In this document: positions 1-13,400 of the stretch, piece after piece | Position numbering within the stretch: position 1 is the stretch's first letter | How the letters are laid out: the number at the start of each line of letters is the position of its first letter | Origin: Kitagawia praeruptora | Taxonomy: Eukaryota > Streptophyta > Magnoliopsida > Apiales > Apiaceae | Reading direction: 5' to 3' | Assembly (NCBI GenBank): GCA_037693485.1 | Contig: CM075346.1 | Location: 128,948,001-129,012,000 of the forward strand | DNA length: 64,000 nucleotides | Translations under genes and position numbers: made by a program | Notes under the pieces: generated by a model | Database searches by the model: none | What the model was told of the DNA's origin: nothing | What the model saw: the letters and a program-made list of their open reading frames with translations, nothing else

Positions 1-155
1 GTCCTCCACTTTGAGCATTTTGGCCTTCATTTTGAGTACCACTTTGAGCATTTTGGCCTTCATTTTGAGCACCATTCTGAGCAGTTTAACCTTCATTCTG
101 AGCACCAGTTTCAGCATTTTGTCCTTCATTCTGAGCACCAACCCCAGGACATTTA
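1..155 (-). repeat. Degenerate 33-bp minisatellite in the transposase C-terminus
   Basis: About four to five imperfect copies of a 33-bp unit encode an 11-residue repeat of the type GAQNEGQNAQS on the minus strand. A one-base change makes a stop at about 86-88, yet the repeat continues past it to the window edge. The tail was therefore probably longer when the gene was intact. Confidence 0.75.
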
Positions 156-405
156 TTCTTTCTATGTCCTGCCTTTCTACAAATGCTGCAATGTTGAACT
201 CTGCCACTGCTATATCTTTGCACCTGAGGAACATCAGCTATAACATGCTTTCCTTTCACCCTGCTACTACCACTCTCCCACTCCTCCCTCCTTCTTAACC
301 TTTTAGGTCTACCTCTAAGTTTTTTAGGTAGCTCAGGTGGTAATAGTTGTTCTTCTGAGTATTCATCCCAATATTCCTCACCTTTGACTGCCTCAATGCT
401 GAAAT

Positions 406-879
406 TGTATGATGCTAGATATTTGTCTCTTTTATAGTATTCTGAAAAAAAGTCTACAGGTTGTTGCCTCCTGTCATGGATAGCAGCAACAACATGTGGG
501 CAAGGAATTCCCTTCAAATCAAACACTCTACAATCACAACTTCTCTTGTCAAGATCCACTGTTATGGCTTTTGTGCAACTCTTAACCAAATATCTACTAT
601 CCCCATCCCAGGATGCCCTCCACTCCCTTGAATGTTTGAAACTGTATGATGCTAGATATTTGTCTCTTTTATAGTATTCTGAAACAAAGTCTACAGGTTG
701 TTGCCTCCTGTCATGGATAGCAGCAACAACATGTGGGCAAGGAATTCCCTTCAAATCAAACACTCTACAATCACAACTTCTCTTGTCAAGATCCACTGTT
801 ATGTCTTTTGTGCCACTCTTAACCAAATATCTACTATCCCAATCCCAGGATGCCCTCCACTCCCTTGAATGTTTTACAG
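406..879 (-). repeat. In-frame 237-bp tandem duplication that doubles the SWIM domain
   Basis: Two copies of a 237-bp segment (406-642 and 643-879) lie side by side in MULE exon 4. The period is 79 codons, so the frame is kept and the protein gains a second SWIM zinc finger. The copies differ by only a few bases, for example in the serine/phenylalanine codon just before SEYYKRDKYL. The duplication therefore looks younger than the family itself. Confidence 0.9.
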
Positions 880-3094
880 ATACATCTAGCACCTTTTTAA
901 TTCTAGGACAGACCTCCATGTTGTTGGCCGTCATTTCATCTCTTTTTTCCCTAATCCTTGTCATAAGTTTATAATGTATCTCTCGAAGCATAGTTAACAA
1001 TGGAAAGTACCTATTCATCCATGAGTTAGTAAAGTTGCAGAAATAAAAGCTTTTTGACAAATATGACATGAGTTAAAAATACAAACCTCTCATTAATAAT
1101 CCATGAGTTAAAACATTCTGACATTTTATTTTCAATGTTGTCAGCCTTAGGAGTTGTAGAAATAAAAGCTTTTGACCAGACAGCAGGGTTTAGCTTCTTT
1201 AATTGTTCATGTGCAGGTTTGCAAAGATTAAGAATTTGCTTCATTGCATTCCTATGAGCCACTGGATGTGTGCTACATGCAGCTGTCCAGAAGAATCTCT
1301 TAACCATCACAGATGGATATCTACAAGAAAAATAGAAAAAGTAGTTATATATACAACATTAAGTATTATAAAAGGCAAGTAGAAGAAAAAGTAGTTGGGA
1401 AGCTTACTTCTTTCTCAGATTGCTATAGATATGTCTAGTGCAAAACCTATGCTCAGCTTTTGGTAAAAGCTCTTTAATAGCATTCTCAAGTTATAACAAA
1501 AACATTAAAAGCACACACAAACATTTACACTAATATTAGTTAATGCATTTACACTTACTTTTTGTTGATCACTAATGATAGTGAATCCAGTGCCATCTCC
1601 AAGTTCCAAGTCAGCTTTCATTAAATCAGTAAACCACCTCCATGAGTCAATGCTTTCAATTTCCACAACTGCATGACATATTGGATACATCTGGTTGTTA
1701 CCATCTCTTCCCACTGCACTTAACAGTTGGCCTCCACAGACTGTTTTCAAAAAACAGCTATCCAAACCAATAACTAGTCTGCAGCCTACTTTCCATCCCT
1801 TCTTCAATGCAAAGTAACATATGTACATTCTTTGAAACCTGTTAACATCTGTTTCATTCAGTCTGGTGCCACTAATCTTGACAGTATTGTTTGGATTTGT
1901 CTTAAGCAGTTCATGTCCAAAATCCCAAACTCTTGAGTAATGTTGCTTCAAGGAATCTGCTACTCCTTCAATTGTTGTCTTCCTTATCCTCAAAGCTTTG
2001 ATCCAAGGTATTTCAATTTCCATCTCCTTTCTTATTGTCTCAATCATCTCTTTAACTTTCCAAGTGGGATTCTTTCTTATTCTGTCACCATACTGCTCAG
2101 CAAGGTATTTCACAGATGCAAATTTGTTTTTATAGGGCTTTGTGCATAGATGATCATTGAGTAATGTTCTGATCTCCACTCTTTCACTATCTCTCTTTTT
2201 CCTCACCCATATGTAGAAAGGGCATCCTGGTTCACATTTAACTTGGCATCTGTTTGCATCATTAACACCAAATTTTACTGCCCTTCTTTCTTTAATGCCA
2301 TACTCCCTCACAAGTGACCTAAATTCATCCATATTCACAAAGCACATTCCTGCCTCCCACTTTATCTTCCCTTTTCTGTTCTGATTGTCTAATCCAATGA
2401 CATGTCTTCTTCTTTTCTTTGATATAACAGGTGGCCCAATATAACCTATCTTGCTATTTTCATCCTCGCTTGAAGACCCAATTGACCTTAATTCATCAGA
2501 GTCATAGTCTGATTCATCATAGATACAGCCTTTCATGTCTTCCTTCACAGCGGCCTTATAGTTCTTTTTGTTCTGAACAAATTCCTCATCACTTGCATCA
2601 TCAACATCTGAACCCCCACTATCTAGCTCCTCAGTTTCATCACTCCCATTTTCATACTCATATGCAGCGTACTCAGAATCACTATCTGAATTGCCTTCTA
2701 ATTCATACCCCAACTCATCATACCCTTCAGCCATATAATCCCCTCCAGCCATATTATCATTCTTATCAGCCTCAATTGCCTCATCAGTTAGTGAGTGATC
2801 AACATACAATTGAATCTTACCATATGGCTTACACAATGCAATCATATCTCTTATAGAGCTATCATCATATAACATCCTAGTTCCATTTGAAAAATCATGT
2901 CCATTATTCTTAAAATAAAGCAAACTTTAAGGACTATAATCAAACATAGCAGCCCAATCTTCTAAATGCCGAAACGATAACAAGTCAGTATCCTCATTTG
3001 TAATTACATCACACTTTCCACCAATATAGTAGCATTTAGGCTGAGGAGCAAATTCACCATGATGATGTAGTTCTATATTCATCAACGATGACAT

Positions 3095-3680
3095 ACTACA
3101 CAAAGAAGTATAAAACCCTAACTAATTAAAGCATAATAAAACAACAAGACCCATAAGAAGTAAAACCCAATACAATACACAGACTAACAAGTAAAACCCA
3201 TGAAACAAAACAAGTCAGTGTAACAGGGATTAGAGAAAATCCACCAAAAAAGATAAAAAATGGTGCATAAAACATCAAGTCAACAATCAAGTCAAAACCC
3301 TAATACGTTGAAACTGTAATCGAAGTGAATTAAACTGTATAGAAGATGATCGTACCTTACTACAGCACGGTATGTATACTCTTTGTTAAAAGCAGAAACC
3401 CCCTTTAACTGTTATGTCATGTATACCGCGGTATGCACGGTATGCCATTAAATATTAATTAATTCAATTAATTAAAATTGTAATTCAATTAATTAAAATT
3501 GTAATATTATATAATAATTTAATTTAATAATGAAATTATATACTATGAATTTATTAACTAAAAATTGAAATAAAAGTCATGAATATAGTATCAATTAGAA
3601 CTTAGGACTCCTTTAATTATTAAAAATCAGGAATATAGTATTAAGTAGAACTTAGGACTCCTTTAATCCTTTATTATCAA
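3095..3680. other. AT-rich sequence upstream of the MULE gene
   Basis: No gene is seen. It should hold the MULE 5' leader and promoter. A block at 3362-3420 contains short GGTATGCACGGTATG-like repeats and a conserved stretch (AAAAGCAGAAACCCC) that recurs inverted near 38143. Confidence 0.5.
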
Positions 3681-6535
3681 ACCTAAGTCTACCACACCAT
3701 CCAGTTAATTAATCATGTACCCAGTTAACCAATCAGACAACTATGAATTATTTTAGAACCAATCATATGCCACTTCTAAATCATGGACCAATCAAATTAA
3801 AACAAATATGTTTCCTTATATAATTTAACTTACTATCTTTTAACCAAGGTTAAACCAATCAATCATTCTAAATATATTTAAAATTTGAATTATAATCCTA
3901 CAAATCTTTTTCCTTATATAATTAGTTAACACTTCTAATTTAAATATAATAATAATTTTATTAAACATATTCATAAATAAATATTTTTTAAATTAAAAAA
4001 TATTTACTAGAAAATCACAATTTTAATTTGAAATCAATCACCATATGCTATTATATTTTTAAATTAAATTTCATAATTAATCATTCATTAATCAACCACT
4101 CTTTTTATTTAAAGTCAGTCACAATCATATTATCATACATTATAAATTTATTTTTATAATATATATTGTATAATTATAATCAATATTAAATAATTATAAT
4201 CTAACTTAACTAAAAATCTGAAAAAATCGGATTTAAAATCAGATTTTAAATAACTTGGATAAAATCCATACCTTCAAAAAATTGATTTTTTTTATAAGTT
4301 CAAAAATATATTTATTCATAATTTGTTAATAAAATTAATTAATAAATGCATATAAGCCAACACTACAAAATCGGATTTGAACAAATTTTAAACAGTTTAG
4401 ATAAAATACATATCTTCAAAAACTCGATTTTTTTTAAATAGCTTGGATAAAATCCATATATTCAAAAACTCGATTTTTTGAAAGGTTCGAAAATATTTTT
4501 ATTCACAATTTGTTAAAAAAATAATTAATAAAATCATATAAACGAACACTACATATATTTTAATTACTTTAATTATTAAATATACGCTATAAGAGTATCA
4601 TTATTGGTTAGTGAATAAATTACCAATCAAAAATTAAAATTATTTAAGAGGCAATCAGAATTTACTTCTAAACTTTAAATCAATCATATACAAAAGTTTT
4701 ATTATTTACCATGCTTATTATAATTTACTAATCGCGGTTAAATTAAATTTAAATATAAAATATTTTGATTTAATAGCTTCGCATATCACATGGTTTTTAA
4801 TTTAAAAAAATTCTACTAACCATAAATGTTATTTTCTATAAATCCACATAACAGTATATTACATATGGTTATATATCTTTTAGTCGTGAATTGTTTTTGA
4901 ACATCCCTTATTATAATAAAGGATACCCGAATCTAATATGTATTAGTTAACCAATCACAAGATTGTGAATTATTTTAACATCATTCAGAATCTATTAAAT
5001 TTAATTTAATTCAATTAAACTTAATGTAACATGTTTCTCTATTGGATCTAGATTCTACATTTCAACCAAGACTAAACTCAAATCAAATCAAGTTACACTC
5101 AATAACAGTTACCTGAGTCTACCACACCATCCAGTTAATTAATCATGTACCCAGTTAACCAATCAGAAAACTATGAATTATTTTAGAACCAATCATATGC
5201 CACTTCTAAATCATGGACCAATCAAATTAAAACAAATATGTTTCCTTATATAATTTAACTTACTATCTTTTAACCAAGGTTAAACCAATCAATCATTCTA
5301 AATGTATTTAAAATTTGAATTATAATCCTACAAATCTGTTTCCTTATATAATTAGTTAACACTTCTAATTTAAATATAATAATAATTTTATTAAACATAT
5401 CCATAAATAAATATTTTTTAAATTAAAAAATATTTACTAAAAAATCACAATTTTAATTTGAAATCAATCACCATATGCTATTATATTTTTAAATTAAATT
5501 TCATAATTAATCATTCATTAATCAACCACTCTTTTTATTTAAAGTCAGTCACAATCATATCATCATACATTGTAAATTTATTTTTATAATATATATTGTA
5601 CAATTATAATCAATATTAAATAATTAGAATCGAACTTAACTAAAAATCTGAAAAAATCGGATTTAAAATCAGATTTTAAATAACTTGGATAAAATCCATA
5701 CCTTCAAAAAATTGATTTTTTTTATAAGTTCAAAAATATATTTATTCATAATTTGTTAATAAAATTAATTAATAAATGCATATAAGCCAACACTACAAAA
5801 TCGGATTTGAACAAATTTTAAATAGTTTGGATAAAATACATATCTTCAAAAACTCGATTTTTTTTAAATAGCTTGGATAAAATCCATATATTCAAAAACT
5901 CGATTTTTTGAAAGGTTCGAAAATATTTTTATTCACAATTTGTTAAAAAAATAATTAATAAAATCATATAAACGAACACTACATATATTTTAATTACTTT
6001 AATTATTAAATATACGCTATAAGAGTATCATTATTGGTTAGTGAATAAATTACCAATCAAAAATTAAAATTATTTAAGAGGCAATCAGAATTTACTTCTA
6101 AACTTTAAATCAATCATATACAAAAGTTTTATTATTTACCATGCTTATTATAATTTACTAATCGCGGTTAAATTAAATTTAAATATAAAATATTTTGATT
6201 TAATAGCTTCGCATATCACATGGTTTTTAATTTAAAAAAATTCTACTAACCATAAATGTTATTTTCTATAAATCCACATAACAGTATATTACATATGGTT
6301 ATATATCTTTTAGTCGTGAATTGTTTTTGAACATCCCTTATTATAATAAAGGATACCCGAATCTAATATGTATTAGTTAACCAATCACAAAATTGTGAAT
6401 TATTTTAACATCATTCAAAATCTATTAAATTTAAATCAATTAAACTTAATGTAACATGTTTCTCTATTGGATCTAGATTCTACGTTTCAACAAGACTAGA
6501 CTCAAATCAAATCAAGTTACACTCAATAACAGTTA
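3681..6535. repeat. Tandem duplication of a 1,430-bp AT-rich unit
   Basis: Copy 1 is about 3681-5110 and copy 2 about 5111-6535. Both open with ACCTRAGTCTACCACACC and close with ACTCAATAACAGTTA. They are nearly identical along their whole length, with scattered substitutions and very small indels (for example AATTTAATTTAATTCAATT against AATTTAAATCAATT near the end). Each unit has an internal repeat built on TTCAAAAACTCGATTTTTT. No ORF of note is present. Confidence 0.9.
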
Positions 6536-6571
6536 ATTTTTATTTTTTTTCATATCAATTAACTAAACATG

Positions 6572-6602
6572 ACTAGATTATAGCCCGTGCTACGCACACG
6601 GG
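6572..6602 (-). mobile_element. Helitron-like 3' terminus
   Basis: On the minus strand, a short hairpin (CCCGTG ... CACGGG) is followed after about seven bases by CTAG and then T. That is the arrangement of Helitron 3' ends: subterminal hairpin, CTRR end, insertion before T. No 5' TC end was located, so the length of the element is unknown. Confidence 0.5.
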
Positions 6603-6605
6603 TAT

Positions 6606-9455
6606 TTTAAAAATTATTTTATAATAATAAAGAAATAGTTTATGATTGAATAATAAAATTTTAAAAGAATAAATAATTCTTACAAACTAAAAAATATAAT
6701 TATTATATCAACTTAAACATTACAGGAATTCTAAGCCTCTTATTCCCTATTCCCCATGAGATCTAGCCAACTTTGATAAACAAAGTGTATGCATCAATTC
6801 TCCTTATAGCTAAATCATATTAATTTCGGTTAAGGTACTACTTTATATCTTTTTGTTGTATTTTTTTTTTAAAGGCAAACCTTATATTATAATATAGCTC
6901 CAATAGGAAGGAGCTAGATAGGCAAAGCCTTTACATACGTGATCAGCCTGCATCACAACTGGACATCAGGAAGAAAACAGGATCAAACCTACTTAAAAAG
7001 GAACTTAAAACAATCAATAATCTATATTTTTACAGTGTTGGGTTGCCAATGTTATTCAGTGATTAATTAACAATTTTATTCTAAATATAATAATTATTTA
7101 ATTTAAAAAATTATACATTAATACATGAATCTATTATATTTATAATAGATATTTTGATATCTGAAACTCTCAATTCAAAATCATAAGATACAATTAAAAT
7201 CATGAATTAAAAATTATTAACAATATAAAACTATTTACCACACTATTCTAAATACACATTCAAAATTATGTAAAGTATTAAATAATTCAATCATAAAAAA
7301 AGCTAGGATCAACCAATTAAAATATAAGAATTAATTTTAAACCAACCATCTTTTAACATTTTAATTACGAAAATTTTTAACTATGCAATAATTAATGGAA
7401 AAATAATTTGACCTCATAATATAATTGAATTATTCAAAATATTAAATATACACTTAAATAGTACTATACATTATCTGGTGTATAAATTATCAATCAAAAA
7501 ATAAAAAATATTACAGAGTCAATGAAAATATTGTTAGTGAATATTTCCATAATAAATTGGTCAATTTAGCACAAATTTTCTTATAAATCACTATTTATTT
7601 ATAGATAATTAATTCATCAATAAAAGGACATATGTCATTCACAAAAATAATTAAACCTGCAAAAATCATCAATAAAAGGGCATACAACATCTACAAAAAC
7701 AATTAAAATTGAATAAACATATAGTCAAATAGATCACTAATTTCATTTATCCAATCATTGAATAGATCTTCAATTATGGTACATCTCTAGCTTATATCAC
7801 TAAATTATATAATCTTTTCGGCGAGATAATATAACAATTTGTTATAAACATGAGAAATGTGTAAATCTGATTTGTCATAACGTATTCAAACAACCGACCA
7901 GAGCTGTGATTCTATATTATCCAAATCAATGAACTAATATAACAAAATCTAATATATGGGTAGACAAAATCCACGAATAGGATATTAGGCTCTCAATAAA
8001 GAGATATATTTATTGAAAGCCAAAGTAAATCAAGAAAAAGAAAATAAGGCTTATCATTTACAAGGAGATATTACAAAATCTAATATTTTGGTAGATAAAA
8101 TCCACCAACGGGCAACGAGGTACTAGATTCTCAATGATATATTTATTGAAAAATAAAGATAAATCAAGAAAAAAATTCTAAAAAAAAAAAACTTAAAAAA
8201 CTAATATCAGCTCCTAAACTTTAGTTTAGCATTTCTTGGGAAAGATGGAGAGAGAGAGAGAGAGAGCAGCAGCAGCTACAGTTTTTGTTATAAAAATTAT
8301 TAATAATGATAAATAAAAATGGTATACACTTAAAATATATATTGTTTTTAATAAAAGGGTGCCTTTTTGAATTTTGTATTCTTGAATTAAAATAATAGTA
8401 TCAATTCTCATATCTTAACCTAAGAGCATATATTGAATTTGCTTGGTTGGTTGATTATATTTTTTTTATATTAACAAAGCATAAAATATGGCTAAGTAAA
8501 CTAAATAACTTGGTAGAAAGATTCTACAAGAAGAGAGATATTTGTTAACGAGAAATAAGAAAAAATAAAAAGGAGGGTTTCATTTTGTTTGGCAGACTTT
8601 ACACCATGCATGCTACTCTTAGTTTTGTTTTGTAACATCTCAATGTTGTTCTAAGACATATAATTATATATTTACATAACTTGGATACATAGTAATATTT
8701 CATGTAATTGACATATTTTTTTCTATTCACGTATTTCATTTAATTTCGTGTACACGAAAAAATTTGTGTAATTTAGGGTCATTTTGTGTTCTAATTTCGG
8801 GTACACGATTTAATATCATGTCATTTTCGTTAAAGACCCTAAAGTACATGACATGAATGTACAAAATGATTTGTCAGGTCTACATAAGCTATTTCTTCTT
8901 ATATATGTCGGAAAAATATACTCACTGTCAAAGGAAATTGAATTTCATGTTATTTAACCCAAAATCTGAATTACAAGGACACATATGTAACAATGTGATT
9001 ATGTGTTTATATATTACACACTTCATTTCAATTTTATGGACATTAACTTGTTTTCACAAGTTAGTAAAAACAAAAAAAATAGGTGATACTCATTTTCATA
9101 TGTCTTATTTTAAGAATTAAAGAAAACAAAAATTTATTATTCCATATTTTACTAGAAAAGAATATAAAAACCAAAATACAAACTTCCAAACTGAAAATGC
9201 ACATTTTAAGTTGTCTTTACAAATAAGGTAAGTGCAATAACCATAAAATCTAACAATCATATGTTACTCCAAGAGCGCGATATATTGAATTTGTTTGGTT
9301 AGTTGATAATATTTTTTTATAGTAAATCAATTCATTAATAATAGGACATATAATTTGTAAAAATGATATTGAACAATCACATAGCAAACTAGATTAGATG
9401 AAAGTTTCTATTGTTATAATTACGTTCGTTTCATCTATCTTGCACAGTAGATATC
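6606..9455. other. AT-rich intergenic sequence
   Basis: No gene is supported. It holds a short GA microsatellite near 8250-8268, and a palindrome, TTTCGTGTACACGAAA, near 8746 with a degenerate copy near 8796. A more GC-balanced block at 6870-7015 might be an old retroposon fragment. The small ORFs here have no recognisable motif. Confidence 0.5.
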
Positions 9456-10419
9456 TGTTATGACCAAAATCTCGCATGGGTTAGATTTAGGCCCACTAGA
9501 GGATTAGGGTCCAGATCCATTAAGAGAATGAGTAATCTGTCAGGTTTCCGGAGGCCTACGGTAGCCCTAGGGGTTACCATGTACGCTGCAGCACGGGAAC
9601 ACATGGCTAAGGGTCTCAAGGCATCCCCTTGAGGATAACCTATAACTATTACCAGTCATCCAGTAGAGCTTCCAGAGTAGCTCCCGTGATAGGGGTTACC
9701 GGGGGGGGGGGGGGGGGGGGTACCGGAGCCAGGCTACCGGGCGGTACCCCCAGCTTCCGCCGGAAGCCTGATTAGGCTGCCAATACAGATAAGGCACGCC
9801 TCCTATTTTTTAGGAATACGTCTATATCATCTAAAAACACTCTCAAACAGATAAACATTCAGTTATTTGAGGATATATGTCATATATACTTGATAAATGA
9901 TACAAAATCATGATAAATACAAGAGATAATCATTCTATGTTACCTAAACTGCTTGGTAACCTGATTTTATACATCACACTCGATTATTATCAGAAATAAC
10001 AGTCATTATCCCACTGGAGAGAGGATAACTCATCATGAACAAACAATCATATCATACAAGAACTACATTCGGGCTTGATCCACTATAAATAGTGGTATGT
10101 AGGCAGTTTACGGGATCTTCTTCGACACTTTACACTCCTTGAGTAGCTAGAGCACGAGCACTCTTGTGTGACACAGTCAAATTAGGGTTCTTGGCTGGCC
10201 AACATTTGGTCCTTGAACTCTCATTCCGTAGATTCAGTCCGATCCTTCCGAGGAACCACATCTCGTGTTCTTCGGTAACCCTAGTCGTGTGCCTTCCCGG
10301 GCGGCTAGCCATTGATCATCAACCACGAGCCTTTCTGGGTGGTTGGACGATTCCTTGTTTATTGGCGCTATTCCAGCACGAGGCCTCATAATCTGTTGTG
10401 CTAAAATCCTCCCACAACA
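9456..10419 (+). repeat. 5' LTR of the Tat element
   Basis: 964 bp. It has a TATA box (TATAAATA, 10084-10091), so transcription should start near 10115. A run of 20 G at 9701-9720 sits upstream of the TATA box. The middle is rich in TACCGG/CCGGTA words, as are the internal regions of this element. Confidence 0.93.
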
Positions 10420-10421
10420 AT

Positions 10422-10439
10422 TGGCGCCCGAAGGAGGGG
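10422..10439 (+). promoter_or_regulatory. Primer binding site of the Tat element
   Basis: Starts TGGCGCCCGAAGG, two bases after the LTR end. The leading TGG pairs with the CCA tail of a tRNA. It is not the initiator-Met site used by the other elements in this window. The tRNA species was not identified. Confidence 0.8.
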
Positions 10440-10466
10440 CCTCAAAAGTCGTCATTTGGAGGAGAT

Positions 10467-13400
10467 ATGGCGAGTGACAATTCTGAAAGTGATAAAACAC
10501 CGTCTCAGGATGGTAATGGACGAAACAAAGGTGGTGATGATGTTAGTAACAAGGACATCATGGACTATCTGAAGACGATGAATGAAAGAGTCAACAACTT
10601 GGAAAAAGGTTCCGAGAAAATGAAAAAATGGCAAAGGAAGTGCAAGTCGAAGTCAAAAAAGAAGAATGTGACTCCGACAAGGCTGAATTTCGAGTCTGAG
10701 GACAATATTGAGGACAACACTGATCATGTCCCATCTGAAGAAGACGCAGAAGAGCCTGTGGAAGAAGAATATGAGGGTGACCAATCTGATGTCCCGGAAA
10801 CTCAGGGTGCCGAAGGTTCACCCACCAAGAGTCTAAGTGTTTTTGATCGAGTTGGCAAAAAACTGACTAACAAAGACCTTCGTCACAAACTGATTCACAC
10901 TGGAAGCAAATATCGGAGAGATGGCAATGGAGGTTCCACAACTCAGGGTTCCCTAGAACGCCGAGAGAGGTCCCAAACGGTACCCCCAAAAAGCATTTCC
11001 AGGAGATCCAGATCTGATGGCAGAAGGAATTATAGGCAAAGCAGTCACTCTTCTTGGCATAGAAACAGGAGATCCCGCTCTACCGGAGTCCCTACTGGTG
11101 GGGGTACCGATCAGGATTCCGGCTCCCATCAAAGTTCAGTCCCTAGAAGAAGCAAGACAGCCAATGAAGATGATGATTCTGAAAGTGATACGCTTTCAGA
11201 TGGTGAAAATGGACAGTTCAGGATGTCTGACTGGAAAAAAGCCTTGGAAAAGATCAAGGAGGAGAAAAAGTTTAAGTCCGGTATCACTGCCGGTTCCCCC
11301 TTTTCTGTGAAAGTGAAAAAGGCAGCCTTGCCAAGGTTCTTTAAGATGAATACTGACTTGAAGTTCAAGGGAAACTCCGATCCAGTTGAATACTTGAGCC
11401 GTTTTAATACGGAAATGGATGTCTACCAGGTGGAGGACTTAGCAAGGTGTAGGCTATTGGCATCTACACTGACTGGAAATGCCCACCAATGGTTCAAAAG
11501 GCTAGCCGAAGGGTCTATCAAATCCTGGAGGAGGATGGGAGATCAGTTTATCTCTCAATTCAGGGCTACCGTGGCCTATGCCCCACCGGTGAATACTCTG
11601 GCTAATATCAAGCAAGAAACTCACGAGTCTTTAAGACAGTATTTCAAAAGATTTAATGAGCAAGTGCCAAAAGTGAAGAAGGCCTCTGATGAAACTCTGA
11701 AGAACTTCCTGATAGCCGGGGTAAGGCCTGGAACCGAGTTTTGGAAGGAATTGCAAACTGAGGAGCCCGGAACCCTGGCGGAATTTTACCAACAAGCAGA
11801 ACGCCACAAAGTGATTGAGGAATCCATGGCAAAATTGTCCAAAGATTCCAGTTCCCGAGGTTGGAGCAGGAACAAAAGAAATCGTTCTTACAGCCCTAAA
11901 AGGGATTCGAACAAGAGGGCTTCCGGGAGTGGTACTGCCGGCTTAGGAGCCCCCCGGTATGATGACATGACTACCCTTATTGCTGTTAATGCAACTAAGG
12001 ATAGAGTTTCTGCCAAGGACAGACTCACTCCAAAGGCGAATTTTCAGAAATACTCAGAGTATACTCCTTTGACTGTCCCAATCAGTCATATTCTCGAAGT
12101 GAATGAGAAGAATGGGCTATTCCGGAGGCCCTACCGGGCATGGCCCCCAGGAGTGAAAGATCAAGGAAAGTACTGTGCATTCCACGAAGTGAATGGACAC
12201 GAGACTGCTGATTGCAGGCACTTGAAAGATCAAATTGAAGAGTTGATTAGAGGTGGATACCTGACTGAATTTGTAGCCCAGGAGGCTAAGAAATATAAAG
12301 AAGGTAGAGATAACAAGGACAAGGCTCCTGGAAACCAAGAAAGGACTACCCGAGCTAATAGCATCCATACCATCTTTGGCGGCCCTTATTTGGGGGGTGC
12401 CAGTCGGAATGCCAGAGATAGGTATGCCCGGGAAGCCAGGGACAAACCCCTAACTAATGTGTTCCACCTTGCAGAAAGGCCCCCTAAGCTGTTTAAAGGG
12501 GAAACCGCTGATATTTCCTTTACCGAGGAGGATGCCAAGTGGGTTCACCACCCTCATAATGATGCTTTGGTGGTAACCGTGAGTATTGGTGGAATGAATG
12601 TGCACAGAGTGCTGGTTGATAATGGAAGCTCAGTAAATATCTTGGCATATACCACATTCCAGAAATTGGGACTTTTGGACAAAGAGTTACTACCTACCAA
12701 TAATGAGCTATATGGGTTTACCGGTAACCCGGTCCAAATCATGGGCAGGGTCAAATTACCCTTGACATTGGGTGTGGATCCCTGCAAGGCCACCCAAATG
12801 GCAGAATTCATGGTGGTAAATGAAGACATATCCCACAATGCAATTCTCGGTAGACTAGTATTGAAAGATATGAGGGTGGTAACCTCAATATACCACTTTT
12901 CAATGAAGTTTCCTACACCAAATGGCATTGGGTGTGTGAAAGGATGTCAACATGAGTCAAGGGAATGCTATAACAGAGCTGTGCAGGCTGCCGAGAAGGC
13001 AGACAAACCTATTCAAGTTGAAGAAAAGGCTGATGGAGAAGCCTTAATGAGAAGCCATGGGCTTGAGCCACAGAAGTTTGAAAGAGCATCGTGTAATGCC
13101 ATCATGATAGTGGAATTGCCAGATGAACCTACTGAAGAGGTTCCTAATTTTCGGGGGGTAGTACCACCACAAAGCTTGTTGTTGGAAGCTGCCGAAAAAA
13201 ATGATGAAATTCATAACATTTCACTGGAAGGCATAGTAAAAAGTGCCTCAGATGATGATCTAGACGGAGCAATGCTAGAGAATGAGAACCAGGGAGCGGA
13301 GAGAGGACTCCCGGTTGAGATTGACATTGATCCCAGGATGCCCGGTACCCTGGAAAAGGCAGGGGCTGCCGAGGATACTATCCCTATACTAGTGGATGCT

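Larger units (their letters stand above)
1..3094 (-). pseudogene. MULE (Mutator-like) transposase, mudrA type, four exons, decayed
   Basis: DDE transposase of a Mutator-like element, read right to left. Inferred exons are 3094-1559, about 1491-1408, 1320-1087 and 1010 to about 86, with clear GT donors at 1558, 1407 and 1086 and AG acceptors before 1320 and 1010. The protein opens with the plant MuDR N-terminal region (GEFAPQP, YYIGGK). It continues through a zinc-binding domain near 2290-2140 and the transposase core, with GLDSCFLK (first Asp) and IISDQQK (second Asp). Two SWIM fingers (CxCx(n)CPH) and a CCHC knuckle (CSICRKAGHRKNKC) follow. Damage: an in-frame TAA at 2927-2929, no clear acceptor for exon 2, and a stop at about 86 inside the C-terminal repeats. 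No terminal inverted repeat was recognised, and the left end lies outside the window. The family call is firm; the exon 2 boundary is a guess. Confidence 0.85.

Noticed and set aside
8857..9120. 87-codon ORF in AT-rich intergenic DNA
   Set aside because: No motif, no plausible promoter or splice context, base composition like its flanks.
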